Positions 49,401 to 56,540 of a stretch of DNA of 64,000 bases are shown here, one piece after another. The DNA is from Mactra quadrangularis. Lineage: Eukaryota > Mollusca > Bivalvia > Venerida > Mactridae. The stretch spans positions 10,106,001 through 10,170,000 of the forward strand of contig CM046304.1 of the NCBI GenBank assembly GCA_025267735.1, read 5' to 3'. Made by a program: the position numbers and the translations under genes. Below the pieces are notes generated by a model. The model was given only the letters and a program-made list of their open reading frames with translations, made no database searches and had not been told where the DNA came from. The first letter of the stretch is position 1. Each line of letters starts with the position of its first letter.

Positions 49401-52400
49401 ATTATATATTATTTCAGTCTTGTCCAGCTATAAATGTATATTATATATTATTTCAGTCTTGTCCAGCTATAAATGTATATTAAATATTATTTCAGTCTTG
49501 TCCAGCCATTAATGTATATTATATATTATTTCAGTCTTGTCCAGCCATTAATGTATATTATATATTATTTCAGTCTTGTCCAGCTATAAATGTATATTAT
49601 ATATTATTTCAGTCCAGCTATAAATGTATGTTATATATTATTTCAGTCTAGCTATAAATGTATATTATATATTATTTCAGTCTAGCTATAAATGTATATA
49701 ATATATTATTTCAGTCTAGCTATAAATGTATATAATATATTATTTCAGTCTAGCTATAAATGTATATAATATATTATTTCAGTCCAGCTATAAATGTATG
49801 TTATATATTATTTCAGTCATGTCCAGCTATAAATGTATATTATATATTATTTCAGTCTTGTCCAGCTATAAATGTATATTATATATTATTTCAGTCTTGT
49901 CCAGCTATAAATGTATGTTATATATTATTTCAGTCCAGCTATAAATGTATGTTATATATTATTTCAGTCTAGCTATAAATGTATATTATATATTATTTCA
50001 GTCTAGCTATAAATGTATATAATATATTATTTCAGTCTAGCTATAAATGTATATAATATATTATTTCAGTCTAGCTATAAATGTATATAATATATTATTT
50101 CAGTCTAGCTATAAATGTATATAATATATTATTTCAGTCTAGCTATAAATGTATGTTATATATTATTTCAGTCTAGCTATAAATGTATATAATATATTAT
50201 TTCAGTCTAGCTATAAATGTATATAATATATTATTTCAGTCTAGCTATAAATGTATATTATATATTATTTCAGTCTTGTCCAGCCATTAATGTATATTAT
50301 ATATTATTTCAGTCTTGTCCAGCTATAAATGTATATTATATATTATTTCAGTCTTGTCCAGCCATTAATGTATATTCTGCTGCTAATATAGATGCAGCAT
50401 TGGATGCTGCTACAAGAAGTTTCTGTGCACAAGAAGTATCTATGTTTACAGAAGTAGATGAGATCTGGTTGTCACGGATATTTCAATGGTATTCAGAAGA
50501 CTTTGGTAAAACAGATATTGATGTGATAAAGTAAGAAAATCAATGTTTTGTAATCCTTTCACTCATCTGTATGTAATTTACTGAGTATCATTGTTCCAAT
50601 GGTTCTTTACAATGTTCTCTTTACCACATTGGACCTTGTTTAATAGGAATAAAAAACGGAATATTCTTTCTCGAAATATAACATTATAATTCCATGTATA
50701 GGTTTAAGTAAATCTCCAGTGGTTTTGCAGATGATCAAACAGTTAACATCTCCTTTCAGCCGACACCATCTGCCGAAGCTACTGCTATTCAAAACCTCAC
50801 AAATTGTGCACAAGATATCAATGATTGGATGAACAGAAATAAACTAATGATGAATGCATCTAAAACAGAATTTATTATGTTTGGCAGTCAAATGTAGTAC
50901 TAAAAAGAAATTGATGTATGTTAAGATGAGATCTCTGTCAGGGTTCTTCAGATACTTTCTTCAGAGCGTGTTTTTATATTAAACATTGAATTTTAGAGAG
51001 CATGTGAAATGAAAGTGCAAATCGGCAATGGTTAGATATTTTAAGATACAAAGAATCTCTTTCTTACATAAGAAGCAGTTGAAGTGCTAGTTCTGTCATC
51101 GGTAATTTCTAGCTTATTGTAATACAATCCTCTATGGTATTATTCAGAGTTAATTAGATAAATCAATCTGACTGATATAGAGCCCTACTGTGTATACAGC
51201 AGATCTAACATCTTGTCTTCAATAAGCCCCGTACTTGGCCTCAAATCACAATATTTGACATTATTTGAATTATAAACTGAAGATTACATTATATATTAAT
51301 GTTTTCTCTTTGCTAACATTCACTGTTACTATAGACACCAATAAATTCTTACATCTAAAACATATGTACATGTAGGAATAAAAAAAATGCTGAATAATAA
51401 TATTACAAAACATATTCAATCCTATTGCACATTAAATACACTTGGTTTGTAAAATATTTACTTGAAATATAAATCCAAGAATCATGTTTTATATTGTATA
51501 AACTTGGAGACACCTGAGCACTAGGCTAATATGTATACCATTAGATTTGTTATGCCTGTCTGTCTGTTACATAAAGGAACTTGAACTTGATGTATTTTAC
51601 CAGTCAAAAACTTTTATTGCACAAAATTCAGATACTATCTTAATGGTCTTAGTACAAATATTTCCATTTTAATGTTTAACAATCCCCGTAAACAGATATG
51701 TAAAGCTTTGTCATTAAGGATCTCTAAGGTTCCCATGGAGGGTCATGTCGGGATGACCTTTATGTCAACCAATCAATGAGTAGCTTTCATCTAGACGAAA
51801 CTCTATTATTAGCATTTTGATTTTGTAATTTCTATTTTTAGACCAAGGTTTGCGAGCTAATTTGACAGCAGTATTATTCACAGTCAGCGATTCGATGGCT
51901 CATTTCAAATTGCATGACGTAGACGATGTAAACAAGTTACTAAACACAATGATTTGGGCATGAATATTATAATGAGAAAAGGTCACCTGAAAGTGACCCT
52001 TTGAAAGAAAACGACCAGATCTAGCGAGTAGGCGAGCAGAAAGTTATAGATTGGATTTTAATCAGATTGAATGTTTGAAGATTAAGGATGCAAAGATTAA
52101 AATAGTAAAAATGGTCAGTGTGAACTCAGAGTGGTCGCTTAATGCAAATTGTCACTTAGGAGATGTGGTCGCTTGAGCAAGATTTACTGTATTATTATTG
52201 TTATATTTTTGTTCACACTAATAAACATATTTGACATTGTTTATTTCAGGTGGACTATACCATATTTAGAGAAAAGCATACAAGACAGAGCCCATGTTTT
52301 ACTGTTTAAATTAGATAAAATCAAACCTGTTGACATAAAATATAATGAATATGATTGGTCATTAAATAAACCACGCCCAGTTATTGATCCAGCTGAGATT

Positions 52401-52451
52401 CATCCTAATGATTTAATGGAGATGGAAAATGAAGCTGAACAAAATAGATAG
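19382..52451 (+). CDS. DUF547-domain protein, complete, 300 residues in six exons
   Basis: Seen: exons 19382-19470, 19896-20056, 24601-24753, 46802-46920, 50352-50530 and 52250-52451 total 903 nt and join in phase at all five junctions, ending in TAG. Motifs in order: [11 protein letters not shown] (about 20-30), EDGKGVDY (38-45), [16 protein letters not shown] (78-93), [10 protein letters not shown] (126-135), [19 protein letters not shown] (about 151-169), [12 protein letters not shown] (171-182). Known: these define the DUF547 family (Pfam PF04784), found in bacteria, plants and many invertebrates; its biochemical role is not established. The conserved H, D and E residues suggest an enzyme or metal site, but that is inference. 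No signal peptide or membrane helix is seen, so it is probably cytosolic. The acidic C-terminus ends [11 protein letters not shown]. About 300 residues fits a stand-alone domain. Odd: the acceptor of exon 5 is tandemly amplified about 36-fold upstream. Confidence 0.9.
19628..19856 (-). mobile_element. tRNA(Leu)-like SINE in DUF547 intron 1
   Basis: The minus-strand head has TGTGGCCGAGCAGTTACAAC (box A-like, resembling a leucine tRNA) and box B GGTTCAAATCCC. The body shares CTTGCTCAAGGAAA with family C. It occupies about half of the short first intron. A functional tRNA is unlikely because the arms do not pair well and the body continues. Confidence 0.65.
19896..20056 (+). CDS. DUF547 exon 2 (residues 30-83)
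   Basis: Acceptor TATTTCTACTTTCAG and donor TTTATCA/GTATCC. It encodes the charged helix [18 protein letters not shown] and ends in ENEKKAFFI, the family signature that continues as NIYN in exon 3. Confidence 0.93.
20199..21643. mobile_element. hAT-like non-autonomous element, 1445 bp
   Basis: The ends CAGTGTTTCTGCAA and, inverted, CAGTGTTTCCGCAA resemble hAT termini. TACATG lies directly outside both ends (20193-20198, 21644-21649), a 6-bp match where hAT normally gives 8. The right subterminal part has tandem GACGCA motifs. A short open stretch near 20347-20470 is not recognisable. Confidence 0.75.
21967..22988. mobile_element. Mariner-like MITE, 1022 bp (copy 2)
   Basis: Same ends, same flanking TA and colinear interior with 4197-5225 (for example CAAGTCAACGTC, GACTCAAT, ATGCAAGTTCTTATTGG). 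It sits in DUF547 intron 2, downstream of the hAT-like element. Confidence 0.92.
22989..24600. other. DUF547 intron 2, right part
   Basis: No gene seen. From about 23480 to 23840 there is a dispersed-repeat-like block (GGTGCATGTGAGGTTAAAT, TATCTTCAACACTATCTTAA) related to 46125-46260. The rest is AT-rich and unassigned. Confidence 0.5.
24601..24753 (+). CDS. DUF547 exon 3 (residues 84-134)
   Basis: Acceptor AATATTGTAG and donor TTACGAG/GTACGA. It encodes [20 protein letters not shown] and then [16 protein letters not shown] and [10 protein letters not shown]. NALxIHG and DDIEHGILR are the strongest family motifs. Confidence 0.95.
25502..25821. mobile_element. MITE with CAGTCCCATAAA ends, 320 bp
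   Basis: CAGTCCCATAAATAT at the left faces ATTTTATGGGACTG at the right. The interior is unusually GC-rich for this region, with repeated CCATACGG and ACGGG motifs. No coding capacity. In DUF547 intron 3. Confidence 0.75.
26447..26480. repeat. Solo mariner-like terminal repeat
   Basis: CGGGATGTCCCAGTAAAATG, then TGGACTTTG, resembles the end of the mariner-like MITEs and is preceded by TA. No matching right end was found, so it is probably an eroded or split copy. Confidence 0.45.
26576..26646 (-). repeat. Split direct repeat B2
   Basis: 71-bp copy of B1 marking the 3' end of the element on the minus strand. Confidence 0.93.
27227..27413 (-). repeat. Split direct repeat A2 of the DIRS/Ngaro element
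   Basis: 187 bp, begins AAATTAGACTTGTAGTCC on the plus strand and ends GAAACGCGTGAAATTAATAG-T. It repeats at 30499-30685. Confidence 0.93.
27411..27481 (-). repeat. Split direct repeat B1
   Basis: 71 bp, beginning AGTCTAACGCTACACTTTAC, containing TTGCAATGAGCAGACGGCG and ending TAGACA. Identical by eye to 26576-26646 and overlapping A2 by three bases. Confidence 0.93.
27703..28050 (-). pseudogene. Tyrosine recombinase of the DIRS/Ngaro element, C-terminal part
   Basis: A 115-codon frame with [32 protein letters not shown] and [20 protein letters not shown]. Known: the DIRS recombinase active site is R...HxxR...H/W...Y. Seen here: His63, His86 and Tyr98 are in place, but the HxxR arginine is Ser66 (HSLS), and the N-terminal half with the first Arg is missing. 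The family call is firm and the enzyme should be inactive. Confidence 0.88.
29320..29760 (-). pseudogene. RNase H domain of the DIRS/Ngaro element
   Basis: A 146-codon frame with [27 protein letters not shown] (Asp75), [10 protein letters not shown] (Glu110) and [10 protein letters not shown] (Asp135), the acidic residues of the DIRS RNase H. Just upstream on the minus strand the reading shifts frame: a piece with [19 protein letters not shown] lies in another frame. The domain is recognisable but cut off from its reverse transcriptase. Confidence 0.85.
29906..30076 (-). pseudogene. N-terminal scrap of the DIRS/Ngaro reverse transcriptase
   Basis: An open stretch with [20 protein letters not shown] and then [19 protein letters not shown] matches the start of DIRS-type RT (fingers, R-x-[LV]-x-D-x-[KR]-H). 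Only about 150 bp separate it from the RNase H part, so the catalytic palm is deleted. Confidence 0.7.
30499..30685 (-). repeat. Split direct repeat A1 of the DIRS/Ngaro element
   Basis: 187 bp, the same as 27227-27413 by eye. It marks the 5' end of the element on the minus strand. Confidence 0.93.
30686..31068. other. DUF547 intron 3, nothing recognised
   Basis: AT-rich sequence between the DIRS element and a SINE. No feature supported. Confidence 0.5.
31069..31387 (-). mobile_element. tRNA-derived SINE (family B, copy 1)
   Basis: The minus-strand head CCTGCTAGCTCAGTCGGTAG (box A) and GGTTCGATTCC (box B) is followed by the family body (CATGATTTAGAATCAGTGG read on plus) and a TTGTTTGTTGGTTTTAACG end. 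Copies at 48681-48992, 56255-56535 and 59868-60122. Confidence 0.87.
31388..32628. other. DUF547 intron 3, nothing recognised
   Basis: No convincing gene. A plus-strand open stretch at 32089-32292 is Lys/Ser/Leu-rich without family similarity or splice context. Confidence 0.45.
32630..32750. repeat. Small inverted-repeat element
   Basis: ATACTTTTTGCTAACACCC, then TGGAAA, faces TTTCCAGGGTGTTGGTAAAA, then AGTAT. A one-sided relative (CTGGGTGTTTGCAAAAAGTA) occurs at 48165-48195. Confidence 0.7.
33340..33641 (+). pseudogene. THAP-domain start and DDE_Tnp_4 transposase end, internally deleted
   Basis: ATG at 33340 opens [19 protein letters not shown] and a stop; CVVVNC matches the first Cys pair of a THAP zinc finger. 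Directly after, in another frame, comes [20 protein letters not shown] (catalytic Asp in ADRG), [15 protein letters not shown] and [20 protein letters not shown] (catalytic Glu in HVER). This is the C-terminal part of a DDE_Tnp_4 (PF13359) transposase. The rest of THAP and the first catalytic Asp are deleted. Confidence 0.85.
34087..34160 (+). repeat. (GGTT)n microsatellite
   Basis: About 18 consecutive GGTT units, with one GTTT variant, directly downstream of the Helentron-like 5' end. Confidence 0.95.
34400..35100 (+). repeat. Degenerate tandem repeat, about 150-bp units
   Basis: Blocks containing TTTGCACAGGCGTTTACA, GATGTGTACATACACTTTA and CAAAATGGCCGACTTG followed by GGCCATCTTGA recur four to five times (about 34455, 34613, 34751, 34898, 35050). 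The GGCCGACTTGCGGCCAT core is itself palindromic. Confidence 0.8.
35369..35641 (-). pseudogene. LINE (non-LTR retrotransposon) ORF2 C-terminal fragment, type 1
   Basis: A 90-codon frame starting [18 protein letters not shown] with [17 protein letters not shown] and LKELFESV. The C-x2-C ... C arrangement matches the Cys/His tail of Jockey/I-type LINE polymerases; the usual His of the motif is Tyr here. The 3' UTR-like GGTGCACCAACACAAAAAGG lies downstream on the minus strand, and a related piece is near 35165-35210. It is nested in the Helentron-like element. Confidence 0.75.
37208..38421 (-). pseudogene. 5'-truncated LINE, ORF2 C-terminal 259 codons and 3' tail, type 2
   Basis: The frame 37642-38421 encodes the post-RT region of a LINE polymerase. 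It has [20 protein letters not shown] followed by [18 protein letters not shown], a C-x2-C-x7-H-x4-C motif at about residues 193-209, and ends with [10 protein letters not shown]. Downstream on the minus strand a UTR of about 400 bp runs to a 3' tail of (TTGTA)n at 37208-37232, the short-repeat tail typical of some LINE clades. The 5' side stops abruptly at 38421, so this is a truncated insertion. The long uninterrupted frame suggests it is fairly young. Confidence 0.85.
40388..40652 (+). mobile_element. Helentron-like non-autonomous element (copy 2), about 265 bp
   Basis: It starts TATACCCCCGCTTCGAAG, followed by a GTGCGTGCGTGCGTCCGT-type short repeat. It ends GGCGGGGGTATTAC, then a hairpin (GTGAGCATTAGCTCAC) and ACTTG. 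It has the same order of parts as 34037-36421 in a much shorter element. Confidence 0.7.
40653..41403. other. DUF547 intron 3, nothing recognised
   Basis: AT-rich. No gene, repeat or terminal structure supported. Confidence 0.5.
41384..41690 (-). CDS. Unrecognised reading frame in the left arm of the long inverted repeat
   Basis: An open stretch of about 100 codons with [20 protein letters not shown], then [37 protein letters not shown] and [19 protein letters not shown]. It has no ATG near its start, so if coding it is an exon or fragment. It is basic and aromatic-rich, and I do not recognise a family. The same protein is kept on the plus strand in the other arm at 44894-45187 with a handful of substitutions and no stops. 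Low confidence as a gene. Confidence 0.3.
41404..45180. mobile_element. Element with 494-bp inverted terminal repeats
   Basis: 41404-41897 and 44687-45180 are inverted copies, about 95% identical by eye, starting TCACGGTGGCGAACCCACG. CCT lies immediately outside both ends (41401-41403 and 45181-45183), a possible 3-bp target duplication. The 2.8 kb centre has no recognisable transposase. It holds a short frame starting [18 protein letters not shown] after an acceptor-like TTTCAG near 42267. Either a non-autonomous long-TIR transposon or an inverted duplication. Confidence 0.7.
44894..45187 (+). CDS. Unrecognised reading frame in the right arm of the long inverted repeat
   Basis: The mirror copy of 41384-41690: [40 protein letters not shown] and [19 protein letters not shown], about 88 comparable residues with roughly eight differences and the frame maintained. 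Several differences are conservative or charge-swapping (E/K). No start codon or splice signals that I trust. Confidence 0.3.
45184..46800. other. End of DUF547 intron 3
   Basis: AT-rich. A dispersed-repeat fragment at 46125-46260 (TTAGCATTGCATGTGAGGTT) is related to 23520-23660. No gene seen. Confidence 0.5.
46802..46920 (+). CDS. DUF547 exon 4 (residues 135-174)
   Basis: Acceptor TTATACTTTCAG and donor GCCAAG/GTATGT. It encodes [18 protein letters not shown] and then [21 protein letters not shown], ending in phase 0 just before the SCP motif. It follows a 22 kb intron. Confidence 0.95.
47098..47390 (+). mobile_element. tRNA-derived SINE (family A, copy 2)
   Basis: Box A-like GGCACAGTTGGTAGGGC and box B GGTTCAAATCCC, the same body as 10469-10755 (ACAAGGGTCCAGGAAAGCTA) and an A-rich tail. 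It is in DUF547 intron 4. Confidence 0.85.
47391..48660. other. DUF547 intron 4, left part
   Basis: No gene seen. Near 48035-48080 a fragment (AAACTGTCAAAACATTC, TTTCAAGGTGATG) is related to the TAGTYCATTTTTTCTC MITE family, and 48165-48195 to the small repeat at 32630-32750. Confidence 0.45.
48681..48992 (-). mobile_element. tRNA-derived SINE (family B, copy 2) with target duplication
   Basis: The same body and head (GCTAGCTCAG-type box A is GGCTAGCTCAGTTCGTAGC; box B GGTTCGATTCCC). It is flanked by a perfect 13-bp duplication, CTACAAGAAATGT, at 48668-48680 and 48993-49005, as left by LINE-type insertion. This makes it the freshest SINE in the window. It sits about 40 bp upstream of the splice-acceptor array. 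Confidence 0.92.
49029..50375 (+). repeat. Tandem array of about 36 copies of the exon 5 splice acceptor plus first eight codons
   Basis: Units are 39 bp (15 intron-like nt TATATATTATTTCAG plus 24 nt coding SCPAINVY) or 34 bp (lacking five bases, so TCCAG or TCTAG follows the acceptor). By eye there are about 37 TTTCAG/TTTTAG acceptors including the genuine one at 50351. Most decoys read GCTATAAAT where the true exon reads GCCATTAAT. Copies near 49501-49560 and 50281-50370 have the exon-like spelling. The 39-bp units form an open frame ([13 protein letters not shown])n; the 34-bp units break frame. Confidence 0.95.
50352..50530 (+). CDS. DUF547 exon 5 (residues 175-233)
   Basis: Acceptor TATTATTTCAG and donor GATAAA/GTAAGA. 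It starts [20 protein letters not shown] and ends [17 protein letters not shown]. Its first 24 nt and the preceding 15 intron nt are the 39-bp unit amplified upstream at 49029-50351. Confidence 0.95.
50705..51160 (+). pseudogene. Degenerate LINE reverse transcriptase fragment
   Basis: [40 protein letters not shown] and IMFGSQM (50715-50897) match the FADD catalytic region and following helix of CR1/Jockey-type LINE RTs. It is followed by a stop and frameshifted traces (near 51010-51150, ending around [10 protein letters not shown]). It sits in DUF547 intron 5, 180 bp after exon 5. Confidence 0.82.
52250..52451 (+). CDS. DUF547 exon 6, C-terminus and stop (residues 234-300)
   Basis: The acceptor GTTTATTTCAG starts the exon with G, completing a Lys codon. 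It encodes [19 protein letters not shown] and ends [10 protein letters not shown] before TAG. The 3' UTR is not resolved. The first AATAAA I found downstream is near 53970 (another near 54886), so the UTR may be long or use a variant signal. Confidence 0.93.
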
Positions 52452-53514
52452 AAGATAATGAGAACTAATGCTTATAATATATCGTAGAATGTTGTTTACC
52501 ATGTCTATGTTATATGTTTACTATAATACATGTTTTGGTTTGTTATATGTATACTAATATATAAACTGTTCTATGAGTCGATTTATTGTTAAAAAAGTAA
52601 GTGTGGTTTTAAGTCTGGGTCATATACAAGTTCAGTAGACTTCACAAGTTTGTATGATATTTCCTTCAGATAGGTGATCCCTCGCAGTACCCATTTACAT
52701 CTGGGTGGAGTGGAACAACTGTTGGTAAATGTCTTGCTTTTTTCTTTCCTGTACATAAAACAGTACAGGAAGCTTAACACTTGATAGATGGTATTTTATC
52801 TTGTTTTGAATTTTTCTTCATGAATATTTAGCTCATAAATCTGCAGGTGCCTGCGATTCACAAGTTTAACTGAAAAAGCTGATTTCAATATGATTGGGTT
52901 CAACTGGATTTTAACACAACAACATACACATAGTAGGAGCAGTGGTTAATGACATTATACACTGTATATTCTGTTTAAAATTAATAGTACAATTGTAAGT
53001 TTGTGCTTTAATGTTTGTTTGTATTAAAGTTAGTTTGATATATTATTGAGTCTTTGGATTTGTTAAAACTATCACTTAGTACAGTCTAAAACATGATTGT
53101 CTTGGTTAATATGAAACACATCCTTAATAGACTCTAGATTGATTTTGAAGTTTAGCAGTTATATAAAGACTTGACAATGAACTACTTGCCTTAATCTATG
53201 CACTTAGAATATTAGAATTACTTTAGAATATTACTGATAGAATGCATATGTTGTTTTTAGTTATCAATTGAGATAGAATCTAGATATTGAGTAAAATGTT
53301 AATTCCCAAATTTAATATCTTTTGGCTCAGGTCTGTAGTGAAACTTATCACACTTTTTAAAATAATGTTTATGAAACTCTGTAGGTTTGACATACCAAGC
53401 AGCTGTATACACTATTATGTTATTAATATATCATGATTTTAGATTATGATGTCATTAGTGTGTTGTGTATTATCTGCTAAGAGCTGTTATCATTTTATAG
53501 CTTGACTATGCAGA
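52452..53514 (+). other. 3' flank of the DUF547 gene
   Basis: AT-rich, presumably partly 3' UTR. No AATAAA close to the stop; an ATTAAA variant is near 53022. A fragment of the family C SINE body (ACCCATTTACATCTGGGTGG) is at about 52690-52740. Confidence 0.45.
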
Positions 53515-53860
53515 GAATTGTGGGGCTATCTTACTCAGTTGTGCGTTGGCGGTGGTGTCAGCGCAACACTCCTTGGTTAAGTTTTTAGGTGTAACATTTT
53601 TATATCTTTGAAACTACTAAAGGGATTCACTTGAAACTTAACACATGCCTACGGGGTTTCCATTGGAGGTCAAATACCAAGTTGCATTACTCTAGCATGA
53701 CTTTTGACCGGATTATGGCCCTTTTTTACTTAGAAATTTCTTGGTTAAGTTTTTTGGTGCAACATTTATCTTGAAAACTATTGAAGGGATTCACTTGAAA
53801 CTTCATAAATGTCTTGGATTGACATTGGAGGTCGAATACAAAGTTAAAATCATAAATGAA
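53515..53860 (+). repeat. Dispersed repeat, two internal units (copy 2)
   Basis: Two tandem units with TTGGTTAAGTTTTTAGGTG / TTGGTTAAGTTTTTTGGTG, GGGATTCACTTGAAACTT and CATTGGAGGTC. It is an inverted relative of 12796-13190, in the 3' flank of the DUF547 gene. Confidence 0.75.
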
Positions 53861-56254
53861 ATACTTTGTGTTCGACTTTTATATTCAAAGCATTACTAGA
53901 CGACAGAACTTACATTTGAATTACATACTGGTAGTTATTTAAATATTAGTAATTCTTTGTTTAAAATGAAATAAAAACACTTTGGATTAAACAGTCTTCC
54001 ACTGTAATCTAATGTTTTATGTTTATTTCTCTAGATATTAATTATATAGCTCTAGTGTAACTATAGTTTGTACAAAAAACGAAACACTGTTTACAATAAC
54101 AATACAATGAACTAATTCACAACAAGGGATACTCAGGATGACAATAAAATATGTAATTTTAATATGTTTTATAAGTGTCTTGTTGGTGTAATGATAAAGC
54201 GGTCTACCATTACAAGCATGATTGACCAAAGGGTGCTGGTTTTTCCGCCAATCTAATTTTGTTAAAATGAATTATATAACCTTTATTTTCAATACTGCCT
54301 ACCTCTGGAATGGATTGGTTCATTTTTAATGTTTACACAAAAATATTTTGTTCTTTTGTTCGCACTATACATGCTATGTACATAATTTATTATATTGTGT
54401 GTATTGTTATTAATTTGTTGAACCATAACTTGTGTGTGATTTTTTTCATTCTATCTAAGATTGAGAAATTCTTGCTTTACATTGTTAACAGATTTTATTC
54501 ACTTTCTTACTTGCATAAATTAATTCATATCATTGATGCCATATGTTTTGTATTTGAAGAAATCCATACAACATTGTTTTATAATTATGTAAACTTTGTT
54601 ACATTGAAATGAAAACACTTGACATTGTCATCTAGTCTGTTTTGTTTTATATATGATGTATTGTTGTTTTTTATGTATTTTAGACTTTGTTGTTCTATGT
54701 TTACTTGATATGTTGTTGTTTTATATTGTTAATATATAAAAGCTTTTTGAACATTCCATGATACGTGTTGTTATATTGTTAATGACCTTATATTTTGATG
54801 TAATCTTTGTCTGTTCATAAGAAGTGTTTTTATGTTGAAATAGAAATTACAGTATGCTAAATACTGTTTTTCATCATTGAAATAAAACCAAGCATGTTTT
54901 GACTAAAAATCGTAAGACAATAAATCCATACTTATTTATGGTCCCAGTAATATACATACACTTAGTTGTTTTTAGGGTTTGTTCTTATGACTGTGAACAT
55001 AGACCACCTGTCTACAATGATGACTTTTTGTTTAAGTAGTTGTTGTAGACAGTTTCCAATATACAATTTATTTTATGTCATTTTATATACAAAGGGAGAT
55101 AATTAGTTTGAGATGTAAAGATACTTGTCAAACCAATACTCTAAGTATTGTATAGTCTGACAGTATTAACCTGAGCTTGACCTTTATGCAAGAATATATT
55201 AAACTCAGTATTTACAGTCTATTTTGTCTTTGTTTGTAAATCAGGCTTTATCGGAAGCCTTTCAAGTACTGATCAATAAATTTTGTTTCCATAAGAATAA
55301 ATACATGTACTGCAGTGCTACAATATTGTTGACTTACGTGTTCCCCCCAAAATTAAGGTGTCCCAAATTAAAAGTACAATATCATGCCATGTTTACAAAA
55401 TTGATTTATATTTTCATAGGTTGTTATAAACACATGTGTAACCTTATACATGCATACGGAAACTCAGGATTTAATGTAAGTGAAGTGTGTAATTATTGTA
55501 ATTAGGAAGTTCAAGTTCAGGCTAATATTGTGGCTCTATATCTAGGACATAAATCTTATACGTAAAGATCTTAGTTGGTTATTCTAACAGGATTATTGAA
55601 GGGTTAATAACAGTAACCATACATATCTCTTGTAGTTTTACATTTGAGATTTTTACAATCATTTATACATTGATAGTAATATATTCTGTGTATCCAGGTC
55701 TTTGTGTTATTATTCATGACATTTAAGTACAGTAAAAGTTGTAAGGCTTGAACACCTTCAAACTTCCCGGTTTACTCAAACACTTTACCAGACACCAATC
55801 TATTACCCTTCTTTATTACATATAACTAACACCCAGCCCGGTCAAACAGTGCAAGGTGGAACTCTCAAACCATAGTCCCAGTCGCATGTGTTAAAATTGC
55901 ACTGTATTCTAAGTTATTGACACTCTTGAATGATAGATTTTCACACTTGGCCAGTGAAATCTCCAATTTAGTACAAAAAGTATCAGTAACATCTCTCGGA
56001 CAATAATCCTTGATGGATTTATATTCTTTTATATGGTTGATATTGGTAGGGATTTCACACTACAATACACTACGCATTGTTACAGTCATGAATTTTTTAA
56101 TTTTTAGCTTTGTAATGAAATGATCTGTACTGTTACATTCTTAGTGAACATTACCATATACCTTTAAGTTAACATGTAATCTGAAGTTTGTTATACTAAT
56201 ATTTGTTGTTTTTTGTATTCATTACTTCAATTTATCTTGTATTCTACTTTGCCC
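53861..56254. other. Gene-poor 3' flank
   Basis: AT-rich with AATAAA near 53970 and 54886. Open stretches here (for example 54310-54612 and 55224-55505) are rich in Ile, Phe, Tyr and Cys, as expected of AT-rich noise. No feature supported. Confidence 0.5.
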
Positions 56255-56540
56255 GCCCGCCTAGTTCAGTCAGTAGCGCACAACTCTACTGATAGACAAT
56301 TTGTAGGTTCGATTCCCGTGCGTGGCATAGCTTGGGCATGAAATAATTTCTACGGTCTTTATCCCTCCTACCACTGATTCTAAATCATGTAGGGCAGTAG
56401 TCAGTCACTGACAGAAGTATGCACCTAGTAGTTGGTTAACAGCTAAATCCAGTGATTTAGCCTTTCCAGGAACAGTGAGTAGGTTGACTGACTGCCATGA
56501 TATAACCTGTTCAGTGTGTTAATACAGCATTAAACCCACC
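56255..56540 (+). mobile_element. tRNA-derived SINE (family B, copy 3)
   Basis: Head CCGCCTAGTTCAGTCAGTAG and box B GGTTCGATTCCC, body with ACCACTGATTCTAAATCATG, and a tail ending CATTAAACCCACCAAAAAAA. Confidence 0.87.

Noticed and set aside
49244..50240. Frames of repeated NVYYILFQ as independent small genes
   Set aside because: They are the intronic splice-acceptor array read through; only the last 78 nt could plausibly be translated, as part of DUF547.
54181..54240. A tRNA-like stretch (GTGTAATGATAAAGCGGTC)
   Set aside because: No box B and no pairing acceptor stem; probably a SINE relic or chance.
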